39,350 nucleotides of DNA from JALHVH01 sp964585685 (GTDB lineage: Bacteria; Acidobacteriota; Aminicenantia; Aminicenantales; Saccharicenantaceae), in NCBI GenBank assembly GCA_964585685.1, contig CAZPEP010000035.1, positions 1 through 39,350 of the forward strand, given 5' to 3'. Shown piece by piece: positions 14,061 to 22,213 of this stretch (positions within the stretch are counted from its first letter, which is position 1; every line of letters starts with the position of its first letter). A model generated the notes under the pieces. It was not told the DNA's origin and made no database searches. It worked only from the letters and a program-made list of their open reading frames with translations. The position numbers and the translations under genes are program-made.

Positions 14061-14573
14061 CTAGAACCCTTCCAGAATGTTGACCACGATCGTCCGGGCG
14101 AACTCCTCGGCCACATTCCCGATGGCCTCCGTCTCGAGGGATTCGAAGTCGGCCCCCTGCGGGACCTCATACTCCTTGACGTAGACGAAGGAGGGGTTGG
14201 AGAACAAGACCTTTTGGTTGACCAGGTCCCGGAGGACGATCCGGGCCGTGATCGTGATGTTGTAGCGGTCCGCGGCGGCCTCGCCCGAGAACGCGATCGG
14301 ATTGACCGTGAATCCGAGGACCTCGCCGATCAGGACGGCGTCGCCCCGGCTCCCCTCGGGCAGGACCTCGACCTTCGCCCGGGCCGACATTTCGTTGATG
14401 ACCGCCCGGGTCAGCTTGAGGTCCAGCTCGTAACGGGTCGTCATGTTCTTGAACATCGGGATGCCGATCCGCTTGATGTGGGACGGCAAGTAGCTCCCGG
14501 TGCCGCGCAGGCGGTAGCCGCAGGAGAAGGCCACGAGGCACGCGGCGAGGAGACCGAGGATCCTTCGCGTCAT
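14061..14573 (-). CDS. lptE: LPS-assembly lipoprotein LptE
   Basis: Outer-membrane lipoprotein that plugs the LptD barrel in LPS insertion. The start MTRRILGLLA at 14573 gives a lipoprotein signal with lipobox VAFSC at Cys18; the frame stays open upstream inside leuS, but those residues lack a signal. The mature part starts CGYRLRGTGSYLPSHIK, the typical LptE opening, followed by IGIPMFKN. At 170 residues it is the normal size. It lies 13 bases after leuS and 3 bases before holA, forming leuS-lptE-holA. It is direct evidence for an LPS-bearing outer membrane. Confidence 0.9.
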   Translation of the reverse strand: MTRRILGLLAACLVAFSCGYRLRGTGSYLPSHIKRIGIPMFKNMTTRYELDLKLTRAVINEMSARAKVEVLPEGSRGDAVLIGEVLGFTVNPIAFSGEAAADRYNITITARIVLRDLVNQKVLFSNPSFVYVKEYEVPQGADFESLETEAIGNVAEEFARTIVVNILEGF

Positions 14574-14586
14574 ATTCGCCTCCCGA

Positions 14587-17067
14587 TCAAACAACGATGT
14601 TGACCAGTTTGTTCCTGACCGCGATGACTTTCCGGGGCGCCTTCCCGCCCAGTGCGGCGACGACCTTGGGGAGTCCGAGAGCTTTCGCTTCAAGCTCCTT
14701 TTCAGGAAAGTCCAGCGGCGCCTCGAATCGGTCCCGGATCTTCCCGTTGATCTGGACAACGATGACCGCGACCTCCTCCCGGGCCAGGGCAGGATCGTAA
14801 GCGGGCCACGGTGTGCGAGCCAGGATCTCGTTGTATCCGGCCCTCCGCCAAAGCTCTTCGGCCATATGCGGGGCGAACGGGGCGAGAAGCAGGACGAGCG
14901 CCTCGAAGGCCGAACGGAGGACCGCCCTCCCTTCGGGGCTCTCCCGCAAGGCTTCCTTATCCCTCCGGACCATGTTGTAGAGTTCCATGATGGTGCTCAC
15001 GGCCGTGTTCAGGTGGAAGCGGACCTCGATGTCCTCGGTGACCTTGCGTACGGTCTGGTGGGTCTTCCGGAGCAGGGCCTGGCCCGGGCCGCCGGCGGCG
15101 GCCGCCGGCGCAGGGGCCTCGCCTTCGAACAGGTCCATGTTCTCATGAACTGTCGACCAGACACGGAGCAGGAACCGGTGGCACCCCTCGAGCCCCTCCT
15201 CCGCCCAGGCGAATTCCTTATCGGGCGGGGAAGCGAAGATGATGAACAGCCGGAGGACGTCCGCACCGTACTTTTTGAGGATCTCGTCGGGGTCGACGAT
15301 GTTCCCCTTGGACTTGGACATGGCGGACCCGTCTTTGGTGACCATACCCTGGGCCAGATAATGGGGGAACGGCTCGGAGACATCGGTCAGGCCGAGATCC
15401 CGGAGGACCTTGGTGAAGAACCGGGAGTAGATGAGGTGGAGGATGGCGTGCTCGACTCCGCCGATGTAGAGATCGACCGGGAGCCAGTATTTCGCGGCCT
15501 CGGGCCTGAACGGGAGGGACTCCTCGTGCGGGGACGTGTACCTGAAGAAATACCAGGACGAATCGACGAACGTGTCCATCGTGTCGGTCTCGCGCCGGGC
15601 CTTGCCGCCGCACGTGGGACACGTCGTGTTGACAAAGCCTTCGGCGCGCTCGAGGGGCGAGCCCTCCGCGCCCGTGATGGCAACATCGAACGGGATCTCG
15701 ACGGGCAAATCCTCATAGGGGACGCCGACGATGCCGCACTTCGGGCAATAGATGACGGGAATGGGAGTCCCCCAGTACCGCTGGCGGGAGATGCCCCAGT
15801 CGCGCAGGCGGAAGGTCGTGCTCCGGCGGCCGAAACCCTTTTCCTCGGCGTACGCGCCCATCTTGTCCATGGCTTCCGCGCACCGGAGGCCATCGAACGG
15901 GGCGGAGTTCGCGAGGACGCCGAGCCGCTCGAAGGCCTTCCCCTCTTCGGGGACCTCGTCCTCCGGGCCCCCGGGGACGATGACCGCCCTTATGGGAAGT
16001 CCGTATTTCGTCGCGAAGTCGTGGTCGCGCTGGTCATGGGCGGGGACGGCCATGATGGCCCCCGTGCCGTAGTCTATAAGGACGTAGTTCGCGATCCAGA
16101 CCGGGACAAGCCCGCCCGTGAACGGGTTGACGGCCCTGGCGCCGGTGTCGACGCCTTCCTTCTCGTCGTCGCCGACCTCCCGCCGCGTCCGCACGGCCGC
16201 GACGGCTTTCGCGATCCACGCCTCGTGCTCGGCGCGCCGCGGCGACGACGCGACGAGGTCGAAAGCCATCGGGTGCTCGGGCGAGAGGACGAGGAACGTG
16301 GCCCCATAGATCGTATCGATGCGGGTCGTGAAGATCTCGATGGATTTCCCGAGCGCCGGGACCGCGAAGCCGACATGGGCGCCCATGCTCTTCCCGATCC
16401 AGTTCTTCTGCATCAGCAGGACGTGCTCGGGCCATTTGCCGAGCTCCGCGTGTCCGGAGAGCAGTTGCTCGGCGTAGTCGGTGATCTTGAGGAACCATTG
16501 CTCCATCTTCTTCTGAGTGACCGGCGTATCGCACCGCCAGCAGCCCCCGCCGACGACCTGTTCGTTGGCCAGGACGGTCCGACACTGGGGGCACCAGTTG
16601 ACCCGGCTATCCTTGCGGTAGGCCAGGCCGCGCTCGAACATCTTCAGGAAGATCCATTGGTTCCATTTGTAGTAGTCGGGCAGGCAAGAATTGACCTCGC
16701 GGGACCAGGCGTAGCCGAGGCCTATCTTCTTGAGCTGTTCGCGCATGTAAGCGACGTTGTCCAGGGTCCACTTCCTGGGGTGGACACCGTGCTTGATGGC
16801 CGCGTTCTCGGCCGGCATGCCCAGCGCGTCCCAGCCGATGGGGTGGATGACGTTGAAGCCCTTCATCGCCTTGAAGCGGGCGATGACGTCCCCGATGGAA
16901 TAGTTGCGGACGTGGCCCATATGGATCCGGCCCGAGGGGTAGGGATACATCTCGAGCAGGTAGTATTTCGGCTTGGCCGGGTCTTCGACGACCTCGAACA
17001 CCCCTTCCTCGGCCCAGGTCTTCTGCCATTTGGCTTCGAGCTCTTCGAAGTTGTAGCCTTCCTTCAT
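14587..17067 (-). CDS. leuS: Leucyl-tRNA synthetase
   Basis: Class I aminoacyl-tRNA synthetase charging tRNA-Leu. The 826-residue protein has the HIGH motif as HMGH at 49-52, zinc-type Cys pairs (CPQC and CWRC near 160-185), a CP1 editing domain with TRIDTIYGATF, and the KMSKS motif as AMSKSKG near 580-586. A C-terminal anticodon domain ends QINGKIRDRFEAPLD and IAVRNKLVNIVV. Length is within the bacterial range (about 820-880). AGAGGA lies before the ATG. It heads the leuS-lptE-holA operon. Confidence 0.97.
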   Translation of the reverse strand: MKEGYNFEELEAKWQKTWAEEGVFEVVEDPAKPKYYLLEMYPYPSGRIHMGHVRNYSIGDVIARFKAMKGFNVIHPIGWDALGMPAENAAIKHGVHPRKWTLDNVAYMREQLKKIGLGYAWSREVNSCLPDYYKWNQWIFLKMFERGLAYRKDSRVNWCPQCRTVLANEQVVGGGCWRCDTPVTQKKMEQWFLKITDYAEQLLSGHAELGKWPEHVLLMQKNWIGKSMGAHVGFAVPALGKSIEIFTTRIDTIYGATFLVLSPEHPMAFDLVASSPRRAEHEAWIAKAVAAVRTRREVGDDEKEGVDTGARAVNPFTGGLVPVWIANYVLIDYGTGAIMAVPAHDQRDHDFATKYGLPIRAVIVPGGPEDEVPEEGKAFERLGVLANSAPFDGLRCAEAMDKMGAYAEEKGFGRRSTTFRLRDWGISRQRYWGTPIPVIYCPKCGIVGVPYEDLPVEIPFDVAITGAEGSPLERAEGFVNTTCPTCGGKARRETDTMDTFVDSSWYFFRYTSPHEESLPFRPEAAKYWLPVDLYIGGVEHAILHLIYSRFFTKVLRDLGLTDVSEPFPHYLAQGMVTKDGSAMSKSKGNIVDPDEILKKYGADVLRLFIIFASPPDKEFAWAEEGLEGCHRFLLRVWSTVHENMDLFEGEAPAPAAAAGGPGQALLRKTHQTVRKVTEDIEVRFHLNTAVSTIMELYNMVRRDKEALRESPEGRAVLRSAFEALVLLLAPFAPHMAEELWRRAGYNEILARTPWPAYDPALAREEVAVIVVQINGKIRDRFEAPLDFPEKELEAKALGLPKVVAALGGKAPRKVIAVRNKLVNIVV

Positions 17068-17224
17068 CGTCGTCCTCTGTTGGTCATCCCGACAGGCCGG
17101 TTAATGCCTTGATTATCAATAAGAAATCATAGAGGGCACGGGCCGAAAAGTCAACCGGCGTCTCCGCGGCGTAACGGCGTCCGCCTTCCCTGCCGGGTGA
17201 CAAGGAATTCCCGGCTCGGGGCCC

Positions 17225-17253
17225 TTGACAAATGGACATCATGTGAATACGAT
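17225..17253 (+). promoter_or_regulatory. Promoter of the toxin-antitoxin/btu operon
   Basis: TTGACA (17225-17230), 17-bp spacer, TACGAT (17248-17253). The gene start at 17282 has GGAGG at 17270-17274. Confidence 0.7.
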
Positions 17254-17258
17254 GTATT
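17246..17258 (+). promoter_or_regulatory. Likely antitoxin operator overlapping the -10 box
   Basis: Perfect palindrome AATAC-GAT-GTATT covering the -10 box. Ribbon-helix-helix antitoxins bind short palindromes in their own promoters, so this is the obvious autoregulatory site for the protein at 17282. Inference from position and symmetry. Confidence 0.55.
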
Positions 17259-17281
17259 ACATCGATGACGGAGGATGCATT

Positions 17282-17500
17282 ATGAACACAGCGATATCCG
17301 TAAGGCTCCCCAAGGAACTCGCCCAACAACTTGACAGCATAGCGGAAGAGACCGAAAGGCCGAGGTCGTTCATCATCATGAAGGCCCTGGAGGCCTATCT
17401 GGAGGAATCCGCGGACCTCCAGGTGGCCCTCGACCGGCTCCGTGACCAGGCCGATCCCGTTATGTCCGGAAAGGGCCTGAGGGAATCCCTTGGCCTTTAA
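17282..17500 (+). CDS. Ribbon-helix-helix antitoxin
   Basis: A 72-residue CopG/RHH-type protein: AISVRLPKELAQQLDSIAEE forms the DNA-binding strand and first helix, then TERPRSFIIMKALEAYLEE the second helix. The C-terminal tail (from ~45) would wrap the toxin. I choose ATG 17282, with GGAGG at 17270-17274, over an upstream ATG because the ribbon strand begins right behind it. Overlaps the toxin gene by 11 bases. Expected to neutralise the RelE-type protein and repress the shared promoter. Confidence 0.9.
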   Translation: MNTAISVRLPKELAQQLDSIAEETERPRSFIIMKALEAYLEESADLQVALDRLRDQADPVMSGKGLRESLGL

Positions 17501-17771
17501 TGCCGTCTATAAAAGGTCCATCCGGCGAGATCTTAAGGGGATTTCCAAAGCGGAGGCCGGCCGCATCCTCGACCGGATAGAAGAAAACCTCGTGAAAAAG
17601 CCGGATGCCAATCCCATGCTCAAAGGGCGATTCGCGGGCCTTCGCAAGCTCAGGATCGGCGATTATCGGGTCGTGTATACGATCCTGGGCAATGAAGTTC
17701 TCATCCTTCGAATCGGCCGTCGACGGGATGTTTACAAAAACGTGGTCCAGGAGCGTAGAGCAAGGGGATGA
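17490..17771 (+). CDS. RelE/ParE-family toxin
   Basis: A 93-residue protein of the RelE/ParE fold. The pattern YKRSIRRDLKGISKAEAGRIL, split over 7-27, and the closing strands LRKLRIGDYRVVYTI and VLILRIGRRRDVYKN are characteristic; the conserved Arg and Tyr/Asn residues of mRNA-cleaving RelE are present (R54-R60 region, RR near 78). Starts at TTG 17490 within the antitoxin end, a normal coupling for such pairs. RelE (ribosome-dependent RNase) is more likely than ParE (gyrase inhibitor) but not certain. Its stop overlaps an in-frame ATG of the following ABC gene (ATGA), so the pair is physically merged with the uptake operon. Confidence 0.88.
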   Translation: MAFNAVYKRSIRRDLKGISKAEAGRILDRIEENLVKKPDANPMLKGRFAGLRKLRIGDYRVVYTILGNEVLILRIGRRRDVYKNVVQERRARG

Positions 17772-17794
17772 CCCGAGGGACAGACGGTATCATC

Positions 17795-18589
17795 ATGCCG
17801 ATCCTTAAGGTCAAGAATCTGTCCGCGGGATACGGGAACGGTCCCGTCGTCGGCGGCATTTCGTTTTCCCTCGAGCGCGGTGAGTTCGTCACCGTCCTGG
17901 GCAGGAACGGCTCCGGCAAGAGCACGCTGATCAAGGCCCTTCAGAGGCTCGTCCCCGACGTTTCCGGGGAAGTCCTCATCGACGGCGAAAGCGTCGCCGG
18001 GCTCGGACCGCGCCGAATGGCCCGGCACGTCGCCTACGTCCCCCAGATCTACGACCCCGTCTTCGAGTTCCGGGTGTCCGAGGTCGTCCTCATGGGCCGG
18101 TACGCCCGCCAGGGACGCCTCGCCGGCGTTTCGGCCGCGGACGCCGCCGTGCTCGACGAGGTCCTCCGAGAGACCCGGACGACCCATCTCGCGGACAAGA
18201 AGGTGGCCCGTCTTAGCGGCGGCGAGCGCCAGCGCGTGTTTATCGCCAGGGCCCTGGCCCAGGACACGCCCCTCCTCTTCCTCGACGAACCGAGCGCCCA
18301 CCTCGACATCAGCTACCAGGTCGAGATCTACGAGATCCTCCGCCGGCTCCAGCGGGAGAAGGGAAAGACCGTCCTGGCCGCCGAGCACAACATCAACCTG
18401 GCCGTCCCCTATTCGCAGAGGATCATCTTCCTCAAGGACGGCCGTCTCGCGGCCCAGGGCCCGCCGGCCGAGCTCGTCACCCGGGAGAACATCGGGCGGA
18501 TCTTCGACGCCGATGTGGACGTTCGGACGAATCCCGCGTCCGACCTGCCCGAGATCTCTCTTGTCACCGGGCCGGCGGGGAGGGCGTAA
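17795..18589 (+). CDS. ABC transporter ATPase, FecE/BtuD type
   Basis: Energises import of a corrinoid, siderophore or haem compound. Contains Walker A GRNGSGKST (near 38-46), signature LSGGERQRV, Walker B LLFLDEPSAHLD and the switch His in AAEHNINLAV. Closest type is the FecE/FhuC/BtuD group. I prefer ATG 17795 (MPILKVKNLSAGYG), where the domain starts normally, giving 264 residues. An ATG at 17768 overlaps the toxin stop and would add nine residues. The TAATG overlap with the next gene shows a tight operon with binding protein and permease. Confidence 0.93.
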   Translation: MPILKVKNLSAGYGNGPVVGGISFSLERGEFVTVLGRNGSGKSTLIKALQRLVPDVSGEVLIDGESVAGLGPRRMARHVAYVPQIYDPVFEFRVSEVVLMGRYARQGRLAGVSAADAAVLDEVLRETRTTHLADKKVARLSGGERQRVFIARALAQDTPLLFLDEPSAHLDISYQVEIYEILRRLQREKGKTVLAAEHNINLAVPYSQRIIFLKDGRLAAQGPPAELVTRENIGRIFDADVDVRTNPASDLPEISLVTGPAGRA

Positions 18590-19500
18590 TGCGCCGCGCC
18601 GCATTCGCCTCGCTCGCCGCCGCCCTCGTCCTCGCATCGGCTCTGTTCGCGGCCGCGCAAGCCGAGACCGTTCTCGACGACCAGGGCAATGCGTTCCCCC
18701 TGACCGGGCCGCCGCGACGCATCGTGTCCCTCGCCCCCAACGTCACCGAGATCCTGTTCGCCTTGGGTCTCGACGCCGAGATTGTCGGCGTCACGCGGTA
18801 CTGCGATTTCCCGGAAACCGCCCTACGGAAGCCCAAGGTCGGAGGCCTCGTTGACCCCAACCTGGAGTTGATCAAGTCCATGTCTCCTGACCTGGTCATC
18901 GCCTTCCGCGGCAACCCTCTCAGGACCGTCGAGCGCCTCCGGGTCCTCGGCGTCCCGGTCTTCGTCCTGGATATCGGGCGGAACCTCGAGTCGCTCTTCC
19001 CCCTCATCGCGAAGATCGGCCGCGTCACGTGGCGCGATAAAGAGGCTGCCGCCCTCGCCGCCGGCCTCAGGACCCGGCTCGAAGCCGTCCGCGGCCGCCT
19101 CGAAGGCGTTGCGTCCGAGCCGCGCGTCTTCCTCGCCCTTCACGGACAGGGGCTCTGGACCTGCGGCCGCCTGAGCTACCTCAACGATCTTGTTGCGGCC
19201 TCGAAAGGCCGGAACGTTGCCGGCGCGGTCGAGAGGGACTGGCTTCACTACGGCCTCGAACAGCTCGTCCGCGACGACCCGGAGGTCATCATCATCCTGG
19301 CAAGAACCCGCGGGGAATACGAGATGGCGCGCGACCGGTTCCTCGAGGACCGCCGTCTCAGGAATGTCGCGGCCGTCCGCACGGGCCGCGTCTCCTTCCT
19401 CGACGAGAACGTGACGAGCCGCTTCGGTCCCCGCCTCGCCGAGGCCCTTGAGGTCGTCGCCAGGAGCCTCCACCCCGAACGGTTCGAGAGGGTCCCATGA
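18589..19500 (+). CDS. Periplasmic binding protein, BtuF-like
   Basis: A 303-residue substrate-binding protein of the helical-backbone (BtuF/FepB) class. A signal peptide covers MRRAAFASLAAALVLASALF to about AQA at 25. The mature part contains RIVSLAPNVTEILFALGL and VGVTRYCDFP, a pattern frequent in BtuF-type cobalamin-binding proteins, then SPDLVIA and the second lobe with YLNDLVAASKGRNVA. Vitamin B12 or another corrinoid is the best guess, but iron chelates cannot be excluded. Overlaps the ATPase gene by one base and the permease gene by 4 bases. No B12 riboswitch is visible upstream. Confidence 0.88.
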   Translation: MRRAAFASLAAALVLASALFAAAQAETVLDDQGNAFPLTGPPRRIVSLAPNVTEILFALGLDAEIVGVTRYCDFPETALRKPKVGGLVDPNLELIKSMSPDLVIAFRGNPLRTVERLRVLGVPVFVLDIGRNLESLFPLIAKIGRVTWRDKEAAALAAGLRTRLEAVRGRLEGVASEPRVFLALHGQGLWTCGRLSYLNDLVAASKGRNVAGAVERDWLHYGLEQLVRDDPEVIIILARTRGEYEMARDRFLEDRRLRNVAAVRTGRVSFLDENVTSRFGPRLAEALEVVARSLHPERFERVP

Positions 19501-20495
19501 GCGCCGCCGCGAAGCGCCGTTGGCTCCTGGCCGTCCTGAGCGCCCTCCTCCTCGCCGGGCTCTGGCTCTCGCTCCTCACGGGTCCCGTCAAGACGACCCC
19601 GGGCGATCTCTTCGATTTCGTCTCCGGGCGAAATTCGGCGAACGCCGCCATCTTCGTCGATATCCGCTTGTCCCGGGCCCTCCTGGCGTTCCTCGTCGGG
19701 GCGGCCCTTTCCCTTTCGGGCGCCATTCTCCAGGGATACTTCCAGAATCCGATGGCCGACCCGTTCGTCGTCGGCGCTTCTTCGGGGGCCTCCCTCGGCG
19801 CGGTCGTCTGCATCTCCCTTGGGATAGGGGTCACGGTCTTCGGGTTCTCGAGCCAGAGCGTCTTCGCCTTCGCCGCCGGGTTCGGGCTCGTCGCGTTCGT
19901 CTACGCTCTCTCGCGGAGAAAGGACGTCTATCGCGTGGAGACACTCCTCCTGACGGGGATCGCCGCGGGCGCCATGGCCTCGGCCCTGACTTCGTTCCTG
20001 CTTTTCATGAAGGCGGATTCGTTCGAGCAGGCCGTGTTCTGGCTCCTGGGGAGCTTCGCCCTGGCCGACTGGCGCCAGGCCGCCGCGATCGGCCCCTGGG
20101 TCCTCGTTTCCCTCACCGCCGCCCAGTGGTTCGCCAAGGACATGAACCTCCTCGTCATGGGGGACGAATCCGCCCGGTCCCTCGGCTGTCCGGTCGAACG
20201 GGTTCGAAAGGTTTTTCTTGCGCTGGCCACGCTCCTCGCCGCGCTCTCCGTCTCGGCGGCCGGCGTCATCGGGTTCGTCGGCCTCATCATTCCCCATGGG
20301 ACGCGGATCGTCATCGGGCCGGACCACAGATACCTTTTCGGGTTCTCCGCCCTCGCCGGGGGGGTTTTCTTAATCTTCGCCGACCTTGTGGCCCGGACCC
20401 TCCTCTTCCCGACGGAGCTCCCCATCGGCGTCATCACGGCCGCCGTCGGCGCGCCGTTCTTCATTTTCCTCCTGAACAAGAAAAGGGAAGGTTAG
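19497..20495 (+). CDS. ABC transporter permease, BtuC/FecCD type
   Basis: A 332-residue integral membrane protein with about ten hydrophobic segments, the FecCD/BtuC topology. Family motifs: RLSRALLAFLVGAALSLSGA near 57-76, GYFQNPMADPFVVGASSGAS, and GVIGFVGLIIPHGTRI near 262-277, the stretch that contacts the ATPase. It follows the binding protein gene with an ATGA overlap, completing an ATPase-binding protein-permease operon. Substrate assumed the same as for the binding protein. The permease usually reads FVGLIVPHLAR; here PHGTR replaces it, a minor departure. Confidence 0.92.
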   Translation: MSAAAKRRWLLAVLSALLLAGLWLSLLTGPVKTTPGDLFDFVSGRNSANAAIFVDIRLSRALLAFLVGAALSLSGAILQGYFQNPMADPFVVGASSGASLGAVVCISLGIGVTVFGFSSQSVFAFAAGFGLVAFVYALSRRKDVYRVETLLLTGIAAGAMASALTSFLLFMKADSFEQAVFWLLGSFALADWRQAAAIGPWVLVSLTAAQWFAKDMNLLVMGDESARSLGCPVERVRKVFLALATLLAALSVSAAGVIGFVGLIIPHGTRIVIGPDHRYLFGFSALAGGVFLIFADLVARTLLFPTELPIGVITAAVGAPFFIFLLNKKREG

Positions 20496-20531
20496 AGGTG
20501 CGAGGTTCGAGGTCAAGGCAGGCCTCCCGGA

Positions 20532-20560
20532 TTGTCTTGTCACGGAGCCGATGATAGAAT
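20532..20560 (+). promoter_or_regulatory. Possible promoter with very short leader
   Basis: TTGTCT (20532-20537), 17-bp spacer, TAGAAT (20555-20560), 12 nt before the ATG at 20573. No Shine-Dalgarno is present, so the message would be almost leaderless. Confidence 0.45.
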
Positions 20561-20572
20561 GGGCCGATCAAC

Positions 20573-21190
20573 ATGACCTTCTATTTTGTCCGGGATTACA
20601 AAGGCCGGTATCGATATTTCTCGTCCGAACCGGCGAAGCCCGCCGACGTCAAGTTCTCGAAGTCGAAGGAGGCCTGGGAGCTGGCCAAGAGGAAGCTCAT
20701 GCTCCTGCCGAAGAGAACGCTCCGGATGGAGCAGGCCTTCGAGAGGGCCCTGAGGCTTAAGGGAAGGCCCCTCCATATCCTTTACGCCGGAAGCACCGGG
20801 GAGGATAAGATCCGCTTCCGGTTCTCCTTCTTCCTCCAGAAACAGCGGACCCGCCATATCGTCGTCCTCGTCGCCGAGGCCCTGCTCCTCCCCGCCAGCG
20901 GGCTCGCCGCCCTCCTCCCGGGCCCGAACGTCGCCTTCTACGCCCTTGCCCTGCTGATGATCACCCAATGGCTCGCCCTGAGGGGCATCGGCAAGACTTT
21001 CCGGGCGGAACATGAATTCATCCCCGACGGCCCTCTGGCCGACTGGGAAGAGGCCGTCAAGGCCGGGGACGAAGCGCACTACCCGGCCCTCCTTGACGCC
21101 CTCGAGGAACGGCATAACATCAAGGATGTCCGCCGCATTCTCTGGACGCGCGAACGGCCGCGACCCCGCCCCCGCCGAACCACCGATTGA
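20573..21190 (+). CDS. Two-helix membrane protein of unknown function
   Basis: A 205-residue protein beginning MTFYFVRDYKGRYRYFSSEP. Its middle holds two hydrophobic segments, about 99-118 (HIVVLVAEALLLPASG) and 122-141 (VAFYALALLMITQWLA), joined by a short Pro/Gly turn; both flanks are charged and probably cytoplasmic. The layout recalls the family described as mitochondrial K+/H+ exchange-related, which has bacterial members, but I can only suggest this weakly. It has its own weak promoter and precedes two other small membrane-associated genes. C-terminal tail is Arg/Pro-rich. Confidence 0.7.
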   Translation: MTFYFVRDYKGRYRYFSSEPAKPADVKFSKSKEAWELAKRKLMLLPKRTLRMEQAFERALRLKGRPLHILYAGSTGEDKIRFRFSFFLQKQRTRHIVVLVAEALLLPASGLAALLPGPNVAFYALALLMITQWLALRGIGKTFRAEHEFIPDGPLADWEEAVKAGDEAHYPALLDALEERHNIKDVRRILWTRERPRPRPRRTTD

Positions 21191-21215
21191 CAACCCCCCC
21201 GTTTTGTCCTATGTT
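21187..21215 (+). promoter_or_regulatory. Promoter, leaderless type
   Basis: TTGACA (21187-21192), 17-bp spacer, TATGTT (21210-21215), then exactly 9 nt to the ATG at 21225. The spacer is C-rich (seven C in a row). No Shine-Dalgarno. Confidence 0.65.
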
Positions 21216-21224
21216 TAAACCAAT

Positions 21225-21584
21225 ATGCTGCTGACCCTGAACCAGACCCTGTTCCTGGTCCTGACGATCGCCGCCGTGGTGGTCGTCGTCTTCCTCATCC
21301 TGTTCCTGGTCCAGCTCCGGAGGACGGCCCGGGAGGGCGAACGCGCCCTCGCCGAGGTCGGCGCCCTCGCGGGGAGCCTCAAGGAGATCGAGCGGAAGGT
21401 CAGCGCACGGATCGACGATGTCGGGGAGCTCCTCGAAAGCTCCAAGAGGACGGCCGCAGGCCTCGCCGAGGCCAGCCTCTTCCTGACGACCAAGGTCGTC
21501 CGCCCCGCCTCCCGGTACTGGCCCATCCTCTATCCCCTGCTCCGCATGGGTTGGAGGCAATTGAAAAAACGCAAGGAGAAGTGA
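21225..21584 (+). CDS. DUF948-like membrane-anchored coiled-coil protein
   Basis: A 119-residue protein with one N-terminal membrane helix (about 9-29, LFLVLTIAAVVVVVFLILF) followed by an amphipathic, coiled-coil-like stretch (REGERALAEVGALAGSLKEI) and a basic end (KKRKEK). Size and pattern fit the DUF948 family, often next to YtxH-type proteins and linked to envelope stress in Gram-positives. The next gene is indeed YtxH-like and begins one base after this stop. Role unknown. Confidence 0.75.
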   Translation: MLLTLNQTLFLVLTIAAVVVVVFLILFLVQLRRTAREGERALAEVGALAGSLKEIERKVSARIDDVGELLESSKRTAAGLAEASLFLTTKVVRPASRYWPILYPLLRMGWRQLKKRKEK

Positions 21585-21585
21585 C

Positions 21586-21909
21586 ATGGCCGAGAACAAA
21601 GACTCCCATTTCGTCGATTCGCTGGTGACCTTCGTCGCCGGCGCCGCCGCCGGTTTCATCCTGGGCATCCTCTTAGCCCCGGCGAGCGGCAAGGAGACGC
21701 GGAAGAAGATCAAGGACCAGGCCGTAAAGACCGGCGAGATGGCCAAAGAAAGCTACGAGAAAATCGCCAAGGAAGCCGAGAAGGGGATCCGCGTCGTCAA
21801 GGAAAAGACAGGCGAGGGCATCGACGCCATCAAGGACTTCATCGACAAGAAGAAGGAAGAGCTCGCCAAGAAAGCCCCCGGCTTCCCCGAGGAGCCGCTG
21901 GATAAGTAA
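21586..21909 (+). CDS. YtxH-domain protein
   Basis: A 107-residue protein whose N-terminal helix is the YtxH glycine-zipper segment (VTFVAGAAAGFILGILLAPA, about 14-33) followed by SGKETRKKI, the family signature. The rest is a charged amphipathic helix with repeated EKxxKEAEK-type spacing, like LEA or apolipoprotein-type helices. AAGGAG lies 6 bases before the ATG. Forms a pair with the DUF948-like gene. Associated in other bacteria with general stress; specific role unknown. Confidence 0.82.
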   Translation: MAENKDSHFVDSLVTFVAGAAAGFILGILLAPASGKETRKKIKDQAVKTGEMAKESYEKIAKEAEKGIRVVKEKTGEGIDAIKDFIDKKKEELAKKAPGFPEEPLDK

Positions 21910-21914
21910 CCGCA

Positions 21915-22165
21915 TAAATCCCCCCCTTCCCCCCTTTTACAAAGGGGGGAGGTCACATCCCCCCGCGCCCCTCTTTAAAAAAGAGGGCTCTGCAAATGTC
22001 CGCCACTGTTGTTCCCCGTTCGTAATGTGGGGGGGGTGGGGGATTCCTTGTCCCCCCTTTGTAAAAGGGGGATAGGGGGATTTCTTGTTCCCCGTTCGTA
22101 ATGTGGGGGTGGGAGGATCTCTTGTCCCCCCTTTGTAAAAGGGGGGAAGGGGGGATTTGTCGGGC
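21915..22165. repeat. C-run/G-run palindromes with a tandem unit
   Basis: The gap between 21909 and 22214 is filled by hairpins such as CCCCCCTTT/AAAGGGGGG (21929-21937/21941-21949) and a direct tandem repeat: unit 1 at 22011-22086 and unit 2 at 22087-22158, each opening GTTCCCCGTTCGTAATGTGG and ending in a T/A-looped C/G hairpin. No coding sequence seen. The first hairpin may also end transcription of the YtxH gene. Confidence 0.75.
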
Positions 22166-22175
22166 GACTATTCCT

Positions 22176-22204
22176 TTGGCTTTTTTTGCGAGCGGGTGTA
22201 AAAT
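22176..22204 (+). promoter_or_regulatory. Promoter, leaderless type
   Basis: TTGGCT (22176-22181), 17-bp spacer, TAAAAT (22199-22204), then exactly 9 nt to the ATG at 22214. No Shine-Dalgarno. Confidence 0.6.
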
Positions 22205-22213
22205 AATGAAATT

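Noticed and set aside
14866..17112. Very long open frame antisense to leuS (about 750 codons), and similar ones antisense to ribBA, flotillin and the aminotransferase fusion
   Set aside because: They mirror secure genes in high-GC DNA, where stops are rare in the opposite frame, and their translations are rich in Arg, Gly, Pro and Asp without any recognisable domain.
17100..17280. Cobalamin riboswitch before the btu-like genes
   Set aside because: No B12-box-like sequence is visible; the stretch holds the leuS upstream region and the antitoxin promoter.
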